Assembly (NCBI RefSeq): GCF_030269925.1
Contig: NC_085124.1
Location: 10,788,001 to 10,852,000, forward strand
Length of the DNA stretch: 64,000 nt
DNA from: Bombyx mori
Lineage: Eukaryota; Arthropoda; Insecta; Lepidoptera; Bombycidae
Reading direction: 5' to 3'
Numbering within the stretch: the first letter of the stretch is position 1; every line of letters begins with the position of its first letter. Positions 1 to 11,214 of this stretch are shown here, one piece after another. The position numbers were made by a program, and so were the translations under genes. The notes beneath the pieces were generated by a model. The model searched no databases. It had not been told where the DNA came from and saw only the letters and a program-made list of their open reading frames with translations.

Positions 1-197
1 AACCAGTGCCGCGGCTCCCCCTCTGACTTGTAGAGGTGGGGCCGCGGCATGGGGCCGGTGGCGGGCCCCGGTTTAGTTGCTGACTGCTGCCCTGCTTTTG
101 TATATAGTGTATAGTTAGTTAGTTAGTTAGTATAGTAGTTTAGTTTTAGTTAGTTAGTTAATAGTAAGTAGGAAAAAAAAAAAAAAAAAAAAAAAAA
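1..197 (+). repeat. 3' end of a non-LTR retrotransposon with poly(A)
   Basis: A GC-rich start is followed by TTAG-type tetranucleotide runs (about 111-160) and a 25-base A run at 173-197. A GC-rich body, a simple-repeat 3' UTR and a poly(A) tail are what the 3' end of a non-LTR element looks like. The element itself is not identified and continues to the left of the window. Confidence 0.45.
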
Positions 198-470
198 TTC
201 AAGCAGAGGACAGCAGCCGGCGCCGGGGTGACTCCTCCGCGGGCATCACTCCACCCAGGAAAATAACAAGCCCATCGTATTATATTTAAGTATTTATTCA
301 TTTTGTCGATGTGAGTGTGCCGAGCACGCTGCGAACAGTCCCCTCCCATCTCGTCCTGCATCTATATCACCCCTGCCCTATGTGGCAGGGAGCTTCGTCC
401 CGGGCAGTGGGGATTGCCCCGAGGCCCGTTCCGTACCCCCGAAAGGGGGTACGACGACCCTTCTTCTCTC
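198..470. other. GC-rich retroposon-like segment, unclassified
   Basis: Much richer in G and C than the surrounding DNA and squeezed between a poly(A) tract and a BMC1-type repeat. It includes a short inverted repeat in the run of Cs and Gs near 436-451. No convincing reading frame is seen. It is probably another retroposon fragment. Confidence 0.3.
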
Positions 471-622
471 TACCCACCTTGAGATATAAGTTCTAAGGTA
501 TCAGTATAATTACAACGGCTGCCCCACACTTCAAACCGAAATTCAGTAGTGCTTCACGGCAAAAATAGGCAGGGCGATGGAACCTACCCGTGCGGACTCA
601 CAAGATGTCCTACCACCAGTAA
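471..622 (-). repeat. BMC1-type repeat, partial
   Basis: Reverse-oriented copy of the ~245-bp family (A-rich end missing on the left). It has the family landmarks: the ttgagatataagttctaa segment, the ttcaaaccgaaa segment, and the terminal cctaccaccagta. The family resembles the 3' end of the silkworm L1-like BMC1 element. That name is from memory. Confidence 0.7.
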
Positions 623-1845
623 AATTCATTTTCCAAACCAAGCCATAATACAAACTTAGTTATACATATATCCATTAAAATTACCCCACCAAATAGAGAT
701 TATCAAAGTTTTTAAGCTTCTCATACACAGCTGAATATCTATCTATAGCTAAAATCACGTACTGAAATCCTATAAAGCTTTGGACTGTCACCCCACTGGA
801 CACAATAGATTGAATTCTATTATATCTTGTAGGTACTAAACTTATTTTATTGTCAAAGACTTCACTTTATATATATTGCGTTTAAGACATTATATAGGAT
901 TGAGCACATTACTGTGTGTGTTATTGTAGCATTAATGGATGTTATAGAAAAACATTGAAATGAAGCCTGGGTCATTGTTAGAGATTAGTGACAATCTGAA
1001 CACATACTGTCACTAATCTCTAGGTCACCATATGTGATAATTCCATAATTCTATATTTGACAGCGGAAGTTATTTCCAATAATACTTCAGTGCAATAAAC
1101 ATATAAGCTTTGAAATTAATAACATAGATTATGCGATTTTACATTTATTTAACTAGCAAATTTATTTTCTTGAATTTGAATTTTCATGCTGTATGAAAAC
1201 GTCCATCTTTTTAGGTGACCAAGTGCCAACTACCACGATCAGGGAATGCTCACAACGCAAGGTTCTTTTTCATATATTATTAAATCTTGTTGTTGATTTT
1301 CGCAACGTACAATTTACCATATAACATTGTTGGACACATTTACGACTCAGTGATCATGGTATCCGAGAAATTCTCCAGCACTGTGTTGAATCTGACAGAA
1401 AATTATCTATATAGATAAGGCAGATTGATGATGCAATGATCACCAACTGACTGCTAGTCAATTACCAGCTATAAAAAATGTCTGAAACAGCAATGAAACT
1501 GTAACAAAAGTACCTGTAAAATGTTTCTGCGTGAATTTTATATACATATTACAGTTAAATCAGAAAACTTTATAAAAATTAGCTATGGAATTCGTTTGGG
1601 GTCGTCACTAGGCCTTTCACAGTTGAGCATCGACATCGATCCTACATGAAGGAGATCCAAATCTCATATACTTTGCGAGCGATGGCGAGGTGTAATAAAG
1701 ACAAGAATGAACAATGTCTGGGTGGTCATAAGCTTCAAACGCTATTACAGAATTCATGTGGGTGACACAGTAAACAGGGTGAAGACAAAAAATATCCCAA
1801 AGGTCCCAAGGTCCCAAAATTAAAGTTAGAAGTGAATTTAATATA
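623..1845. other. No gene seen; contains one hairpin
   Basis: AT-rich sequence with no long reading frame. The only structure I see is the 15-bp hairpin at 979-1022, listed separately. Confidence 0.5.
979..1022. repeat. Perfect 15-bp hairpin
   Basis: tagagattagtgaca at 979-993 is exactly complementary to tgtcactaatctcta at 1008-1022, with a 14-base loop. No further pairing extends outward. Confidence 0.75.
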
Positions 1846-1846
1846 A

Positions 1847-2223
1847 CTAGTGGTCCCGCAGTAGTCGAAATTCGACTATAATTAATTGAAATTATAAGTT
1901 TGAAAATTATTATGTGGTTCTATTATCAAAGTAAATTTATTATACTCCTAATCACAAAAGTCGCCAAGACTACACTATAGACAAATAATATTAATCTATT
2001 CTCGACTTGACCACAGACTTTATACAATAACAAAATTTTGACAATAAACAAAAGAGTTTGCGTGTATGAGCCAATGTATTTTTATGCATAATTAAAAAAA
2101 ATACATTCTGCACTCCTTCTCTATATTCTCTATAAGTGTAGGAAATTTCATAGTTCTCCGTCCGCGCAATTATCATAAAAAGGGGCACAAAATTTTTGCT
2201 TTACATATTAATATGTATATAGA
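1847..2223 (-). mobile_element. Non-autonomous Helitron, family H1
   Basis: On the minus strand the element begins TCTATATA (right edge, 2223) and ends CTAG (1847-1850). It is flanked by A and T, as expected for Helitron insertion into AT. The same body occurs at 43,916-44,324 and, shortened, at 32,145. No coding capacity. Confidence 0.7.
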
Positions 2224-2369
2224 TTATTGTATGTATTATCATCATCGGTCCTTGGTATGTGTGTAAATCGATCGTGTTGATTGAAGTGCAATTACGTTAA
2301 ATTTCCATTATATAGGTAGTAAAGATAAATAGAGGAGCAAAAAAAAGATTTTATCCAGTGGTCGGGTCG

Positions 2370-2505
2370 TTGGGTTGAGGATCTTACAGCTGACCTAGTA
2401 TTGAGTGGTTATTGGACCCCACGCATATCATACCGCCATCCGCTTCAAACTAAAACGCATGATTACTTCGCGTCAGACATAGGCAGGATGTTAATACCCA
2501 ACAGT
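2370..2505 (-). repeat. Diverged BMC1-related repeat
   Basis: Aligns by eye with the left two thirds of the BMC1-type unit (ctgacctagtattgagtgg, then gcttcaaactaaaacgcatg) but has many substitutions. It is an old copy. Confidence 0.5.
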
Positions 2506-2880
2506 TCGGGTTCCCGATATGCCCTAACACTCTCATGATAAATCCAACATAATAGTGACTATTTACTACTCATTACATATAATAATAACTGTAGCAAACC
2601 GCACCGGAACACACCCGAGTGAACTTATGTACACAACAAAACCTCAGGGTATCCAAAGTTCAAACAAAACAATGTTGGTAATAGTTTACGTAACGAACTT
2701 ATAACAAGTATTGAATAATATTAACTATCAAATATTTTAATTCGTTAAGAAAACCGTGAATGAAATAGAGGTTCAATAAAAAAGTTATTGGAAGCACTAA
2801 TCTTTATTTAACTGGGTTTGATGTGTATCATTTTATGTGTATTTTTTAATATATTTGACCAGTTTTTTTTTATGGCTCAG

Positions 2881-3052
2881 ATACCGCCACCCAGCTTGGG
2901 ATATAAGTTCTAAGATCTCAGTATAGTTACAACGGCTGCCCCGCCCTTCAAACCGAAACGTATTACTGCTTCACGGCAGAAATAGACAGGGTGGTGTTAC
3001 CTACCCGCGCGGACTCACAAAAGGTCCTACCACCAGGTCCTACACCAGGTGT
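2881..3052 (-). repeat. BMC1-type repeat, partial
   Basis: Reverse copy starting in the middle of the unit and ending with the usual cctaccacca. The last ~14 bases are duplicated (ggtcctaccaccaggtcctac). Confidence 0.75.
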
Positions 3053-3069
3053 AATTTTTATGTGATTTT

Positions 3070-3178
3070 TTCCAGGTTTGAGTTCCGAGAGCTCACCTAC
3101 TAGTCAGGGTTACGCTGAAATAGCCTCTCAAGGCTCTCAACTTAGATAGAAAAGAAAAGATTAGATAGAAAAAGTGCT
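3070..3178 (+). repeat. Bm1 SINE, 3' fragment
   Basis: Contains the Bm1 3' landmarks gagctcacctac and gctgaaatagcctctcaagg, followed by an A-rich end. The 5' half is missing. Confidence 0.65.
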
Positions 3179-3764
3179 CGGGTGAGGGGAAATTGCACAA
3201 AATCACTGGGCATAGCTTTGGGTCTAATAAAATAATTATTGACTCTAATTTTCCGCCACTTTTATTGAGACCATTCTTGAGAATGATTGAACCAAGAAAT
3301 GTCTAAAGATTGATTTATTGATTGCCGTAACCAATCAATTTTTATGCCTAGTTTCAATAGATTGATTTCTTTCTACAGTACTTAGACAAATAATAAATAT
3401 TTTATGTAATAAACAATTATTAACATTCTAATTTGGAACAAAGTTATTTATGTGCACAATGATATTATAAGTGCGAGGTTTTTTTGCAGTGAAAATATAT
3501 TTAGCACGGTTGTCATTTGAAAGTCGAAGGACCAAAAAACTGACACAAAATAAAGTTACAAACATATTGTAGGATTTTTAGCCTGCTAAAGAATGAAACA
3601 ATATTATTGATGCTTTCATTTCTACCGCGTATGATTTGCACACATGATTTTTCATTGGACATTTAGAGATGATGTATCGTTTCCAGTTACTGGCTTAATT
3701 TAAAACGTAGATAGTATTGTGCAAATTATCATTGATCATTTAAAAACACTAATACGTTTGTATC

Positions 3765-4030
3765 GGATAGTCTGCCGACCGAGAGGGCTGGTGGTCGTGG
3801 TACCAACGACCGCCGGTCCGGCATCCCGAGGGGGAGGGTGATGGGAGAGATGTGCTCCGCACTAAGCGCTTCACTTTCCCCCTTTGCCTTTTCATGAGTT
3901 CTGTCTCATGCGAGGTTTGGATGCTGGTTGTTGAGCGACAGGATGTTTTAGTTGGTTCGACTCCGACATGCCCCGCCCTCCATCACCAGTGGAGGGCTGA
4001 AGTCCGGTGATTTTCACGGGACAAAAAAAA
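3765..4030 (+). repeat. GC-rich 3' end of an unidentified non-LTR element
   Basis: An abruptly GC-rich block ending in a short A run (4022-4029). Composition and A tail fit the 3' UTR of an R1-like or similar retrotransposon. No reading frame supports a closer assignment. Confidence 0.4.
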
Positions 4031-4074
4031 TGTATATTAATGTAAATGAAGTTACGCACAGAATGATAGGCTTA

Positions 4075-4400
4075 TTGGAATGAAGTTCCTTACGGCAGGC
4101 TTCGAGGAGACAGGGATTTTGCTGCGCGACCGAACTGAAAAAAATGTGATAGTAAAAACCGTAAGAAAAAGTCCGTGGAATAAGGCCTTGTTTTCCACAC
4201 AGCGATATTTCACCGCGCGATTTTTGTCGTAATTCCTTTTTTTTGATATGGAACTTCGTTCCTATCCGGTGTCCCACGACACCACACATCTTTTTATTTC
4301 TAGATTGAGAGAAAAAGATGATGCCGTTGGGTCGCATGTTTTTCGGTTTAATCTCGCACAAACATTTCATATCGAACAAAATGAAAATGTATAATTATGT
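4075..4400 (-). repeat. Repeat family X (aaggaacttcgttcc ends)
   Basis: On the minus strand it carries the segments cggttttTACTATCAC and cagttcggtcgcgcagcaaa, and ends gccgtaaggaacttcattcc. The same order is present on the plus strand at about 45,980-46,100. A related stretch lies at 5084-5135. A 121-codon open frame here (minus, 4014-4379) has no recognisable domain and follows the repeat, so I do not call it a gene. Confidence 0.55.
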
Positions 4401-5079
4401 GCCCTTCGCACGTTAGTCGAAGCATTTAAAATTATATTACGTTCACACGCGGCTCCCGTGTCGGTCGTTAAGGTTCGCTTAACTTACTAATTAGTCCTTG
4501 AAATTTAATTACTTTTCTCGTTCCCTGTTAAGTTCGACTGTCTACACCTTAATACGCGAAGTTTAAGCAAATTGCCCTGACGTCTATCTTAGTGCTACTC
4601 TTAGTGTTGTTAAAGGTTCATGCTATAAAATAGCAACATTTTTTAGTTGAAATGGGATCTTATACGTTAAAAATTTGTTAGGCTGTTTTGGAACGAGGTT
4701 CCTTATGGGACGATGCGGAGAGGTACCTTAACCGGAAAAAAACGTCCGTAACGTAAGATTTTTTTCTATTTCGTTTGTTATCAAAAGATGTCGCTGCACG
4801 TAAATTCAACAATTCCTGAATTGCGGTGACGAGATATTACACAGTTGATAGACGTTCTCGTATTTCTCTTGCTAAATCATACTTACCTAACGTAGGGCAT
4901 ACCGTGACCATGCAGGCGGCTCCCCCAGGGCGAGGCTGCTTCATTGCACTACCGAATAGTTGACCCTTGCGATTATTTTTATTTTTATCAATAAAAAGTC
5001 ATCATAACAAATGTATACCCGAATAATTATTTTCTTTATACCTCGAATAGAACTTAAAACTAATGTTTTTTTTTATAAT

Positions 5080-5140
5080 AAGGAACTTCGTTTCTATCCG
5101 GTGTCCCACGACGCCACACAACCACACATGTTTTTTTATT
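5080..5140 (-). repeat. Repeat family X, end fragment
   Basis: Repeats the aaggaacttcgtttctatcc and gtgtcccacgacgccacaca segments of the family X copy at about 4230-4285. Confidence 0.55.
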
Positions 5141-5724
5141 AGGATATGTGCCGGAGCCTTCCGGTGAATCCTAAATCATTTACTTACCTAATCTACCTAA
5201 ATATTTACTTAGTGATTATTTGGGTATTTGAGCTATAAATTAGGTATAGGGCCTTATCTCCATTAAACATATTTTTATCGGAAATCTATCATTCGTATAG
5301 ATTTGAAGGGTTGAATGGGGCTTATCCCAAAAAATAGAGTATCCAACTGAACTCCGGTAAGCATTTAATGTGCCATTCAGGACAGCTGTAGGTTCTGCCA
5401 ATAAGAAAACAGATGATTTCAAATTAAGTGGTAAAAATTAAGAAACTGGTTTGGTTTTGTTTGCTTATCTTGCGCTTATCTTGAACGTTGTACCTATACC
5501 TATAAATATTGTACTGTTATACCAACAAATAAATAAAAATAGAAAGTGGCTTACATACTCACATTCGCTTCCTGTGGCTAGTACTTACTTGTTTGCCACT
5601 AAAATCCCAGTGTAACAGGAACTTGTTACCACAGCGCTACAACAAATAGGAATATTAAACTTCTAAATGGATTTTATTAATTATCATTACAATTTCTTGA
5701 ATCTTGCATAAGTATTTGAATCTT

Positions 5725-5957
5725 ACTGGTGGTAGAACCTCTTGTGAGTCCGCGCGGGTAGGTACCACCACCCTGCCTATTTCTACCGTGAAGCAGTAAT
5801 GCGTTTGAAGGGTGAGCCAGCCGTTGTAATTATACTTGAGACCTTAGAACTTGTATCTCAAGCTGGGTGGCGCATTTACGCTGTGGATGTCTATGGGCTC
5901 CAGTAACCACTTAACACCAGGTGGGCTGTGAGCTTGTCCACACATCTAAGCAATAAG
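5725..5957 (+). repeat. BMC1-type repeat, near full length
   Basis: Starts actggtggtag and ends in acatctaagcaataa. Internal landmarks are in the usual order: tgaagcagtaatgcg, tgagaccttagaac, gggctccagtaacc. Confidence 0.8.
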
Positions 5958-5959
5958 TA

Positions 5960-7400
5960 GTAACCAAAGTACTTAAAAATATTGTTCAAATAATTACTTG
6001 TAGATAACTAGAATTGGTCATCTTTGCGAAATTTGAAACAGCAAGAAAATATGCAACCTAACAAGCGAAACTAACAAAGCACGAAACAGGTAATTTAGCT
6101 AATGTATGCAAATTTATGCTTTAGGTTGGCGTGATAGTGGCCAGAACAGGTTGTTAAGTTACTTATGAATGACGAGGCCAGCTGTGACAGATGAATGAGT
6201 CACACCCCAGGCTAGCCTCTTAGTTAAAAGCTGCATAGAAAAGTAAATCTTATGTGAACGATTTTGGGTATCAAATTCCTTTGAAGGTTAACTTAGAACG
6301 TTTTGTTCGTACAATTTTATTGACAATGCGTAAGCGCATTGTACGAGGTTTTACCGTTCTGTTATGTCAGTATTTTAGTATGACACACGCGGTCGAACGG
6401 TTAAGACGTGCGTAAGCAATAAAATTGCCGCGAATTAAAAACAAATAAATCGAAATTTAAAATGTTTAATTAAGTACACCCAAAAAACGCGTTTATAAAC
6501 GTTATTTTTATGTTGGTGTCATTTTATTACGTGTTATTGTGCTTGCCGAAAGGAATTAATAAAATAAATTGGAGTAAACAGAAGGGATAATAAGCATTTT
6601 GGATTTTTAAATCAACAAAGTTACAAAACGGTAAGTTTTAAGCTAATTTAAACATTCAATATTAAGTTTAACTGCTTAAATGCTTCAACCACCCACTTAA
6701 ATAAAAAAAAAACAGACTCAGAAGAATTCTTTTTGATCGAAGTTTTCACACCATAGATACTTTTAAAAAAATTGGTAACACATAAAGAGAAAATTACTTT
6801 TTTAAAAAAAAATACAGCGTAAGCAGGATATCCTTCGTTTGAATTGAAACAGTGCTAAGACAAAATTAAAACCGTGTCTGGTCCGCGACTGTAAAATTTT
6901 GTACGGTATATGTCGGTATTAAGTGACAATGCGGACTTATTTCCGATTATTTGTGTGCATTGCATATTAGTAATATAAAAATCTGTTTTTCTTAGACAAT
7001 CAATTTTTTTTTTGTTTACCGCTATTAGGAAATATATAATACGTCGATTATAACAATAATATTTCACTGCATCTACGTTAAATACGTTAGTAAAAAAATG
7101 CTAACATAAAAGACACTTCGTGTGATGGAGGTGACAGACAAAATAATAAAAAGGATGTGCAATAAAGCTCATGACGTCACCTTTAGTAGTTGCAGGTGCG
7201 CGAAAGAGAGCGAGATATATTTAGTAACCTACCCATCTTTGTTACCTACGTTATTATAAATTTAATTTCGGCGGTGTGTTGACAAAATTATTTCCTCTTA
7301 AGTGGGGTATTTGCTGTTATTAAAGATACAAGCAAAGAGGAAACATTTTAATATTAGGAGTTAAAGTATGAAATTGCCGATTTGTACTGAAAAATTTAAA
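5960..7400. other. No gene seen
   Basis: AT-rich sequence without a supportable reading frame, RNA gene or recognised repeat. Confidence 0.4.
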
Positions 7401-7405
7401 TTTAT

Positions 7406-7660
7406 TTAATCAAAATATCTACCATTATTATCTATACATTGCTGCCATCTAATAGGAAGGTCATTTATGCCTTTGCGATAGAAATCTGGTGATCTAAATT
7501 CTACAAACTGTATGAAAGCATTTTGTACTGCCTCCTGGGAAGAAAACTTTTTATTACGTAGAAAATTGTCCAAATCACGAAAAAAATTGTAGTCTTTTGG
7601 AGCAAGGTCTGGCTAATACGGAGGGTGACGAATGATTTCTGGTGACCATTTGCTTGCTTG
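7406..7660 (-). pseudogene. Mariner transposase, C-terminal relic
   Basis: Read on the minus strand, the fragment preserves the end of a mariner transposase close to the cecropia/Hsmar1 (SETMAR) type: PDLAPKDYNFF with the third catalytic Asp, then SSQEAVQNAF, then the terminal RWQQCIDNNGRYFD and a TAA at 7406-7408. A stop lies just before PDLAP where these proteins have Ser. The N-terminal two thirds are missing. Non-functional. Confidence 0.75.
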
Positions 7661-8063
7661 TTTATTTAGTTAAATTAATTATAGAACTAGGAAGCAACAG
7701 GTCAAATACGCTAATTGGACATCTGACTTATAACTTTAGGAGAAATCTGTCAATTGCAATCCTTATGATTCGTATGGTCATACCTAATTCAATGAGAACT
7801 ATTAGAATGGCATGATATTTGGTTTGCAAGTTTTAATCCAGCACAATCGTGGAGTGGTGATTGGACATATACTACTGAATAGATCAACCAAACTAAGTGA
7901 ATTCCCTATCCATCTAAATCATAATGCTACTTGCCAATGCCGGTTCATATTACATCCTAATTCACATTATAAGGAATTTTCTTCATTAGACGATGGCATT
8001 CCATACAGATATCGTTTGCCTTGAATAAAGAACTCAAGAAGTGGAAAATGAAAGCGGAGACGT

Positions 8064-8244
8064 AGTGTGCCCGGTGTGCTTACCAGTTTTTCAATTTCTC
8101 GATCGAGTTAAAGTTATCTCAATGTGGTGTTGGAACAGCGCTCCTAGCGGCAAACGTATGAAAACGTTCGAACTCCATACAAATTCGAGTTAACTTTTAC
8201 GCGATCGAGAAGTAAAAAAAAAACTCGCACTTAGCACACAGGTG
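8064..8244. mobile_element. Foldback/MITE-like element, family F1
   Basis: Arms around 8090-8120 and 8186-8213 are near-complementary (tctcgatcgagttaa versus ttaacttttacgcgatcgaga). Outside them gtgtgct and agcacac pair as well. The core tggaacagcg...cgaactccatacaaat recurs at 37,783-37,916. No coding potential. Confidence 0.6.
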
Positions 8245-8846
8245 GCGAGTGACCTCCAAATATTAACATAACGTTTTTAAATTCACATTTTATACTATCA
8301 AAACTTTGTTAAGGCCATAATTTAGTCTTGTTCCGTCTTGTTGTTGTTAAGAATTTCTATAGTATATGAAAACTTGTCTGGAAAAATTTTGAGCGCTATG
8401 CGGATTTTTCAGAATTTGTATGGTAGCTTCCACCACACATAAAACTAAAAGAATTCAACTCGTTGAATGATATTAAAAGATACTGTTGAGTTGGGTAATC
8501 TATTTTATAGGTATAATCTGTGTCATTGCATTTTTCCCTCCATTACTGCTGCAAAATTTATACAGATTGTTTGTCTCTAAAAAGTTACGTTTAATAAATT
8601 CTATAAAACTATCCAAGTTATTATTTAAATACGACAAAGTGGCTGAACAAACAGATACTGATGCAATTACTTCCTATAATTAACCACATCGTCGACATTA
8701 AAGAATTAAAGATAAAAAAAATACTTAAAATTTTCGAACAATACTTAATGATTCCATTTGTAATAGCATAAAGATGTCATTTTAACTGATCTATTATTAA
8801 TCGGTGGAGATTTCAAGTTGTACCACGTTTGTTAGCTGTATTTTAA

Positions 8847-9482
8847 TCTATACTTCTACACTAATATTATAAAGAGAAAAGATTTGTTTGTTTGTTTATA
8901 TTGAATAGGCTCCGAAACTACTGAACCGATTTGAAAAATTCTTTCACTGTTTGGAAGCTACACTATTCCCGAGTGACATAGGCTATAATCTTTTTTGAAA
9001 AAAATTAGGGTTCCTTACTAAAACTCCAATAATATAACCAAAGGTGTAAAAAAAATACCTAAAACATTCTTTCCATCGCGTGCCCTGCGAAAACTATTGA
9101 TGATAGAATAAAATTATGTACTACTAGCGACCCGCCCTCGCTTCGCTTCGGAAACATTAAAACACACATGAAACCAAAAAAATAAAATAAAAAAATAAAT
9201 AAAAAAGTAGCCTATGTTCATCAGGAACAATTTCGGCTTCTAATGGAAAAATAATTTTTCAAATCGGTCCAGTAGTTTCGGAGCCTATTCGAAACAAACA
9301 AACAAACAAATCTTTCCTCTTTATAATATTAGTATAGACGACTTTGTAGAACGCATTATTAATTACAAAAAGTGTCGCGACAGCATATAGTTATGCCGCA
9401 ATAAGTGTTCTTTTATTTAAAAAAAATAAACGTCATTGAAATTTTTGTTAAAGACCCGAGCGGAGCCGGAGCGGGCCGCTAG
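8847..9482 (+). mobile_element. Non-autonomous Helitron interrupted by another Helitron
   Basis: Starts TCTATAC at 8847 after an A and ends gagccggagcgggccgCTAG at 9482 before a T, with a GC-rich hairpin-capable 3' end. Both are Helitron signatures. A second, inverted element sits inside at 9124-9338. Confidence 0.7.
9124..9338 (-). mobile_element. Non-autonomous Helitron nested in 8847-9482
   Basis: On the minus strand it runs from TCTATACTAATATTATAAAG (ending at 9338) to gaagcgagggcgggtcgCTAG (9124). The left neighbour is A as expected; the right neighbour is C rather than T. Confidence 0.7.
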
Positions 9483-9489
9483 TTTTCAA

Positions 9490-11150
9490 TAAAACAGATG
9501 AAAAAAATCAATACGCATATCACTACAACTATTAAGTTTAAAGTTTCGGTGGTTAATAAGTTAGGGAGATGAGCTAATATGAGCAAATAGTCCACCTGAT
9601 TTTAATGTCCACCTTTAGATGTCATTGGGTGAATTATCACACATGTAAATCGTGGCAGAAATAGGTGAAACTATGGTACGTATCGTCGCGGGCTCACCAC
9701 ACACCCCATGACCAATAAATGTTTGTGTTTATGACATAATAATATAAAGTAATAACGAATCTATTTACGGTCACGATTGCACTCGACATTGTTGTCAAGT
9801 ACAAAATATTGATTTTTTTCTAATAAAAGTTACCGCATCGAGTGCACAGCCATTAAACATATTAAAACCATTAGCTAATAACAATTTTGAAGCACTTGTG
9901 CACTAAAACAGGAAAACTTGCGGTTTCTCAGTCTGAAATAAATTTGAGAATGTTACTCATTATTGAATAGTGTATCTGTTTGTTACGTCGGTTTATTACT
10001 AAAATCATTGTTAGTATTCTGAAAAATAATCCAATACGTACCTTTGGAATGGACTAAACTATACATGAGAGAGCATCTATCAGATCAATTGAAAAGTCTC
10101 CCCATGAAAATTTTCCGATCAGTTTTCCGACAAGATTCCTGATTCTCTAGAACGACTTGTCGTGTAGATTAGAGTGGAGAGGATCAGACCCCGCGGTAGC
10201 TCATCTAGACGATTAATAAATCAGGTGAAATCGGCATTAGATCTTCACTGATCAACGTAGTGACACCTACAATCCCTTGCTAGCGGGAAATAATGAAGCC
10301 TGTTGTGTGCCAACCATAGTATTATAAAATGGCACGAGCGCTATGTTTAGAATGTAACGTCGAAGAAAATACCCTCAAATAATTGAAAATTATTATGTAT
10401 ATATAAATTAAAATATATGACAATAATATATTTTATATATGAATATTTATTAATTCAAACTATTATTAGACTCTAATAGTATATACGTATTTAATGAAAT
10501 AAAATTGTTGACTGTTTTTCATTATTAATTTTGTTTTGGTGTATAATAAATTATATTCTCTCTCTGTCGTTTTCGCTCTCTCTCTGTCTCTCTGTCTCTC
10601 TCTCTGTATCAGAACTGTGAAAAAACAAATAACCCTCTTTAAATAAATAAGCAGTGTTTTAATCGCAAAAATCTTATCTTCTATCTGAACCGCCCCTAAT
10701 CCCTTCACACTTATGAAGTGCAAACACGCCACTCCTGCATACGGGCGCTTCACATAGTCTACTCGTATAACAACGCTGCAATGCAATTGCTAGTATTTTT
10801 ATCGGACCACGATTGGCACAGTCGTGCATTCCGTTTTCAATGTCCGCAAGTGTTTTTGAATACTATTAAATCATCAATATTGTTTTTCAACTTGATCATG
10901 TAAATATGTATCTACTTGAAAATGATATCGGGGAAAAATCGGTAAGTACATCAGAAATGAAAGAGAAATCGCTGTAAAACAATTGTTTATTGGTTATTTC
11001 AATGACAGTTCGCTTTGTTTGTGAACGTTCGCTGTTTACATAACAAATCGTATATTCGTTTTGTATTTTAGTTTAGACGGTTAAATCGAATACGTTCATT
11101 CGAATTTAGTTTCGTGGAAAAGAAAATTTCAATTTAGATTAAATTAACAA
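9490..11150. other. No gene seen; one microsatellite
   Basis: AT-rich. Apart from the CT/CTGT microsatellite at 10,557-10,612 I see no structure. The short open frames here overlap that simple repeat or are composition shadows. Confidence 0.4.
10557..10612. repeat. CT-rich microsatellite
   Basis: Runs of CT interrupted by GT, in a CTCTCTGT-like pattern. Confidence 0.85.
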
Positions 11151-11214
11151 TCTTTTTTTTATTGCTTAGATGGGTGGACGAGCTCACAACCCACCTGTTT
11201 TTTTTTATTGCTTA

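Noticed and set aside
111..165. TTAG-rich run as a telomere tract
   Set aside because: Insect telomeres are TTAGG repeats. This is TTAG/TTAGT, short, and directly followed by a poly(A) tail, so a retroposon 3' UTR explains it better.
4014..4379. 121-codon minus-strand open frame as a gene
   Set aside because: It coincides with dispersed repeat family X, which recurs at 45,655, and has no domain.
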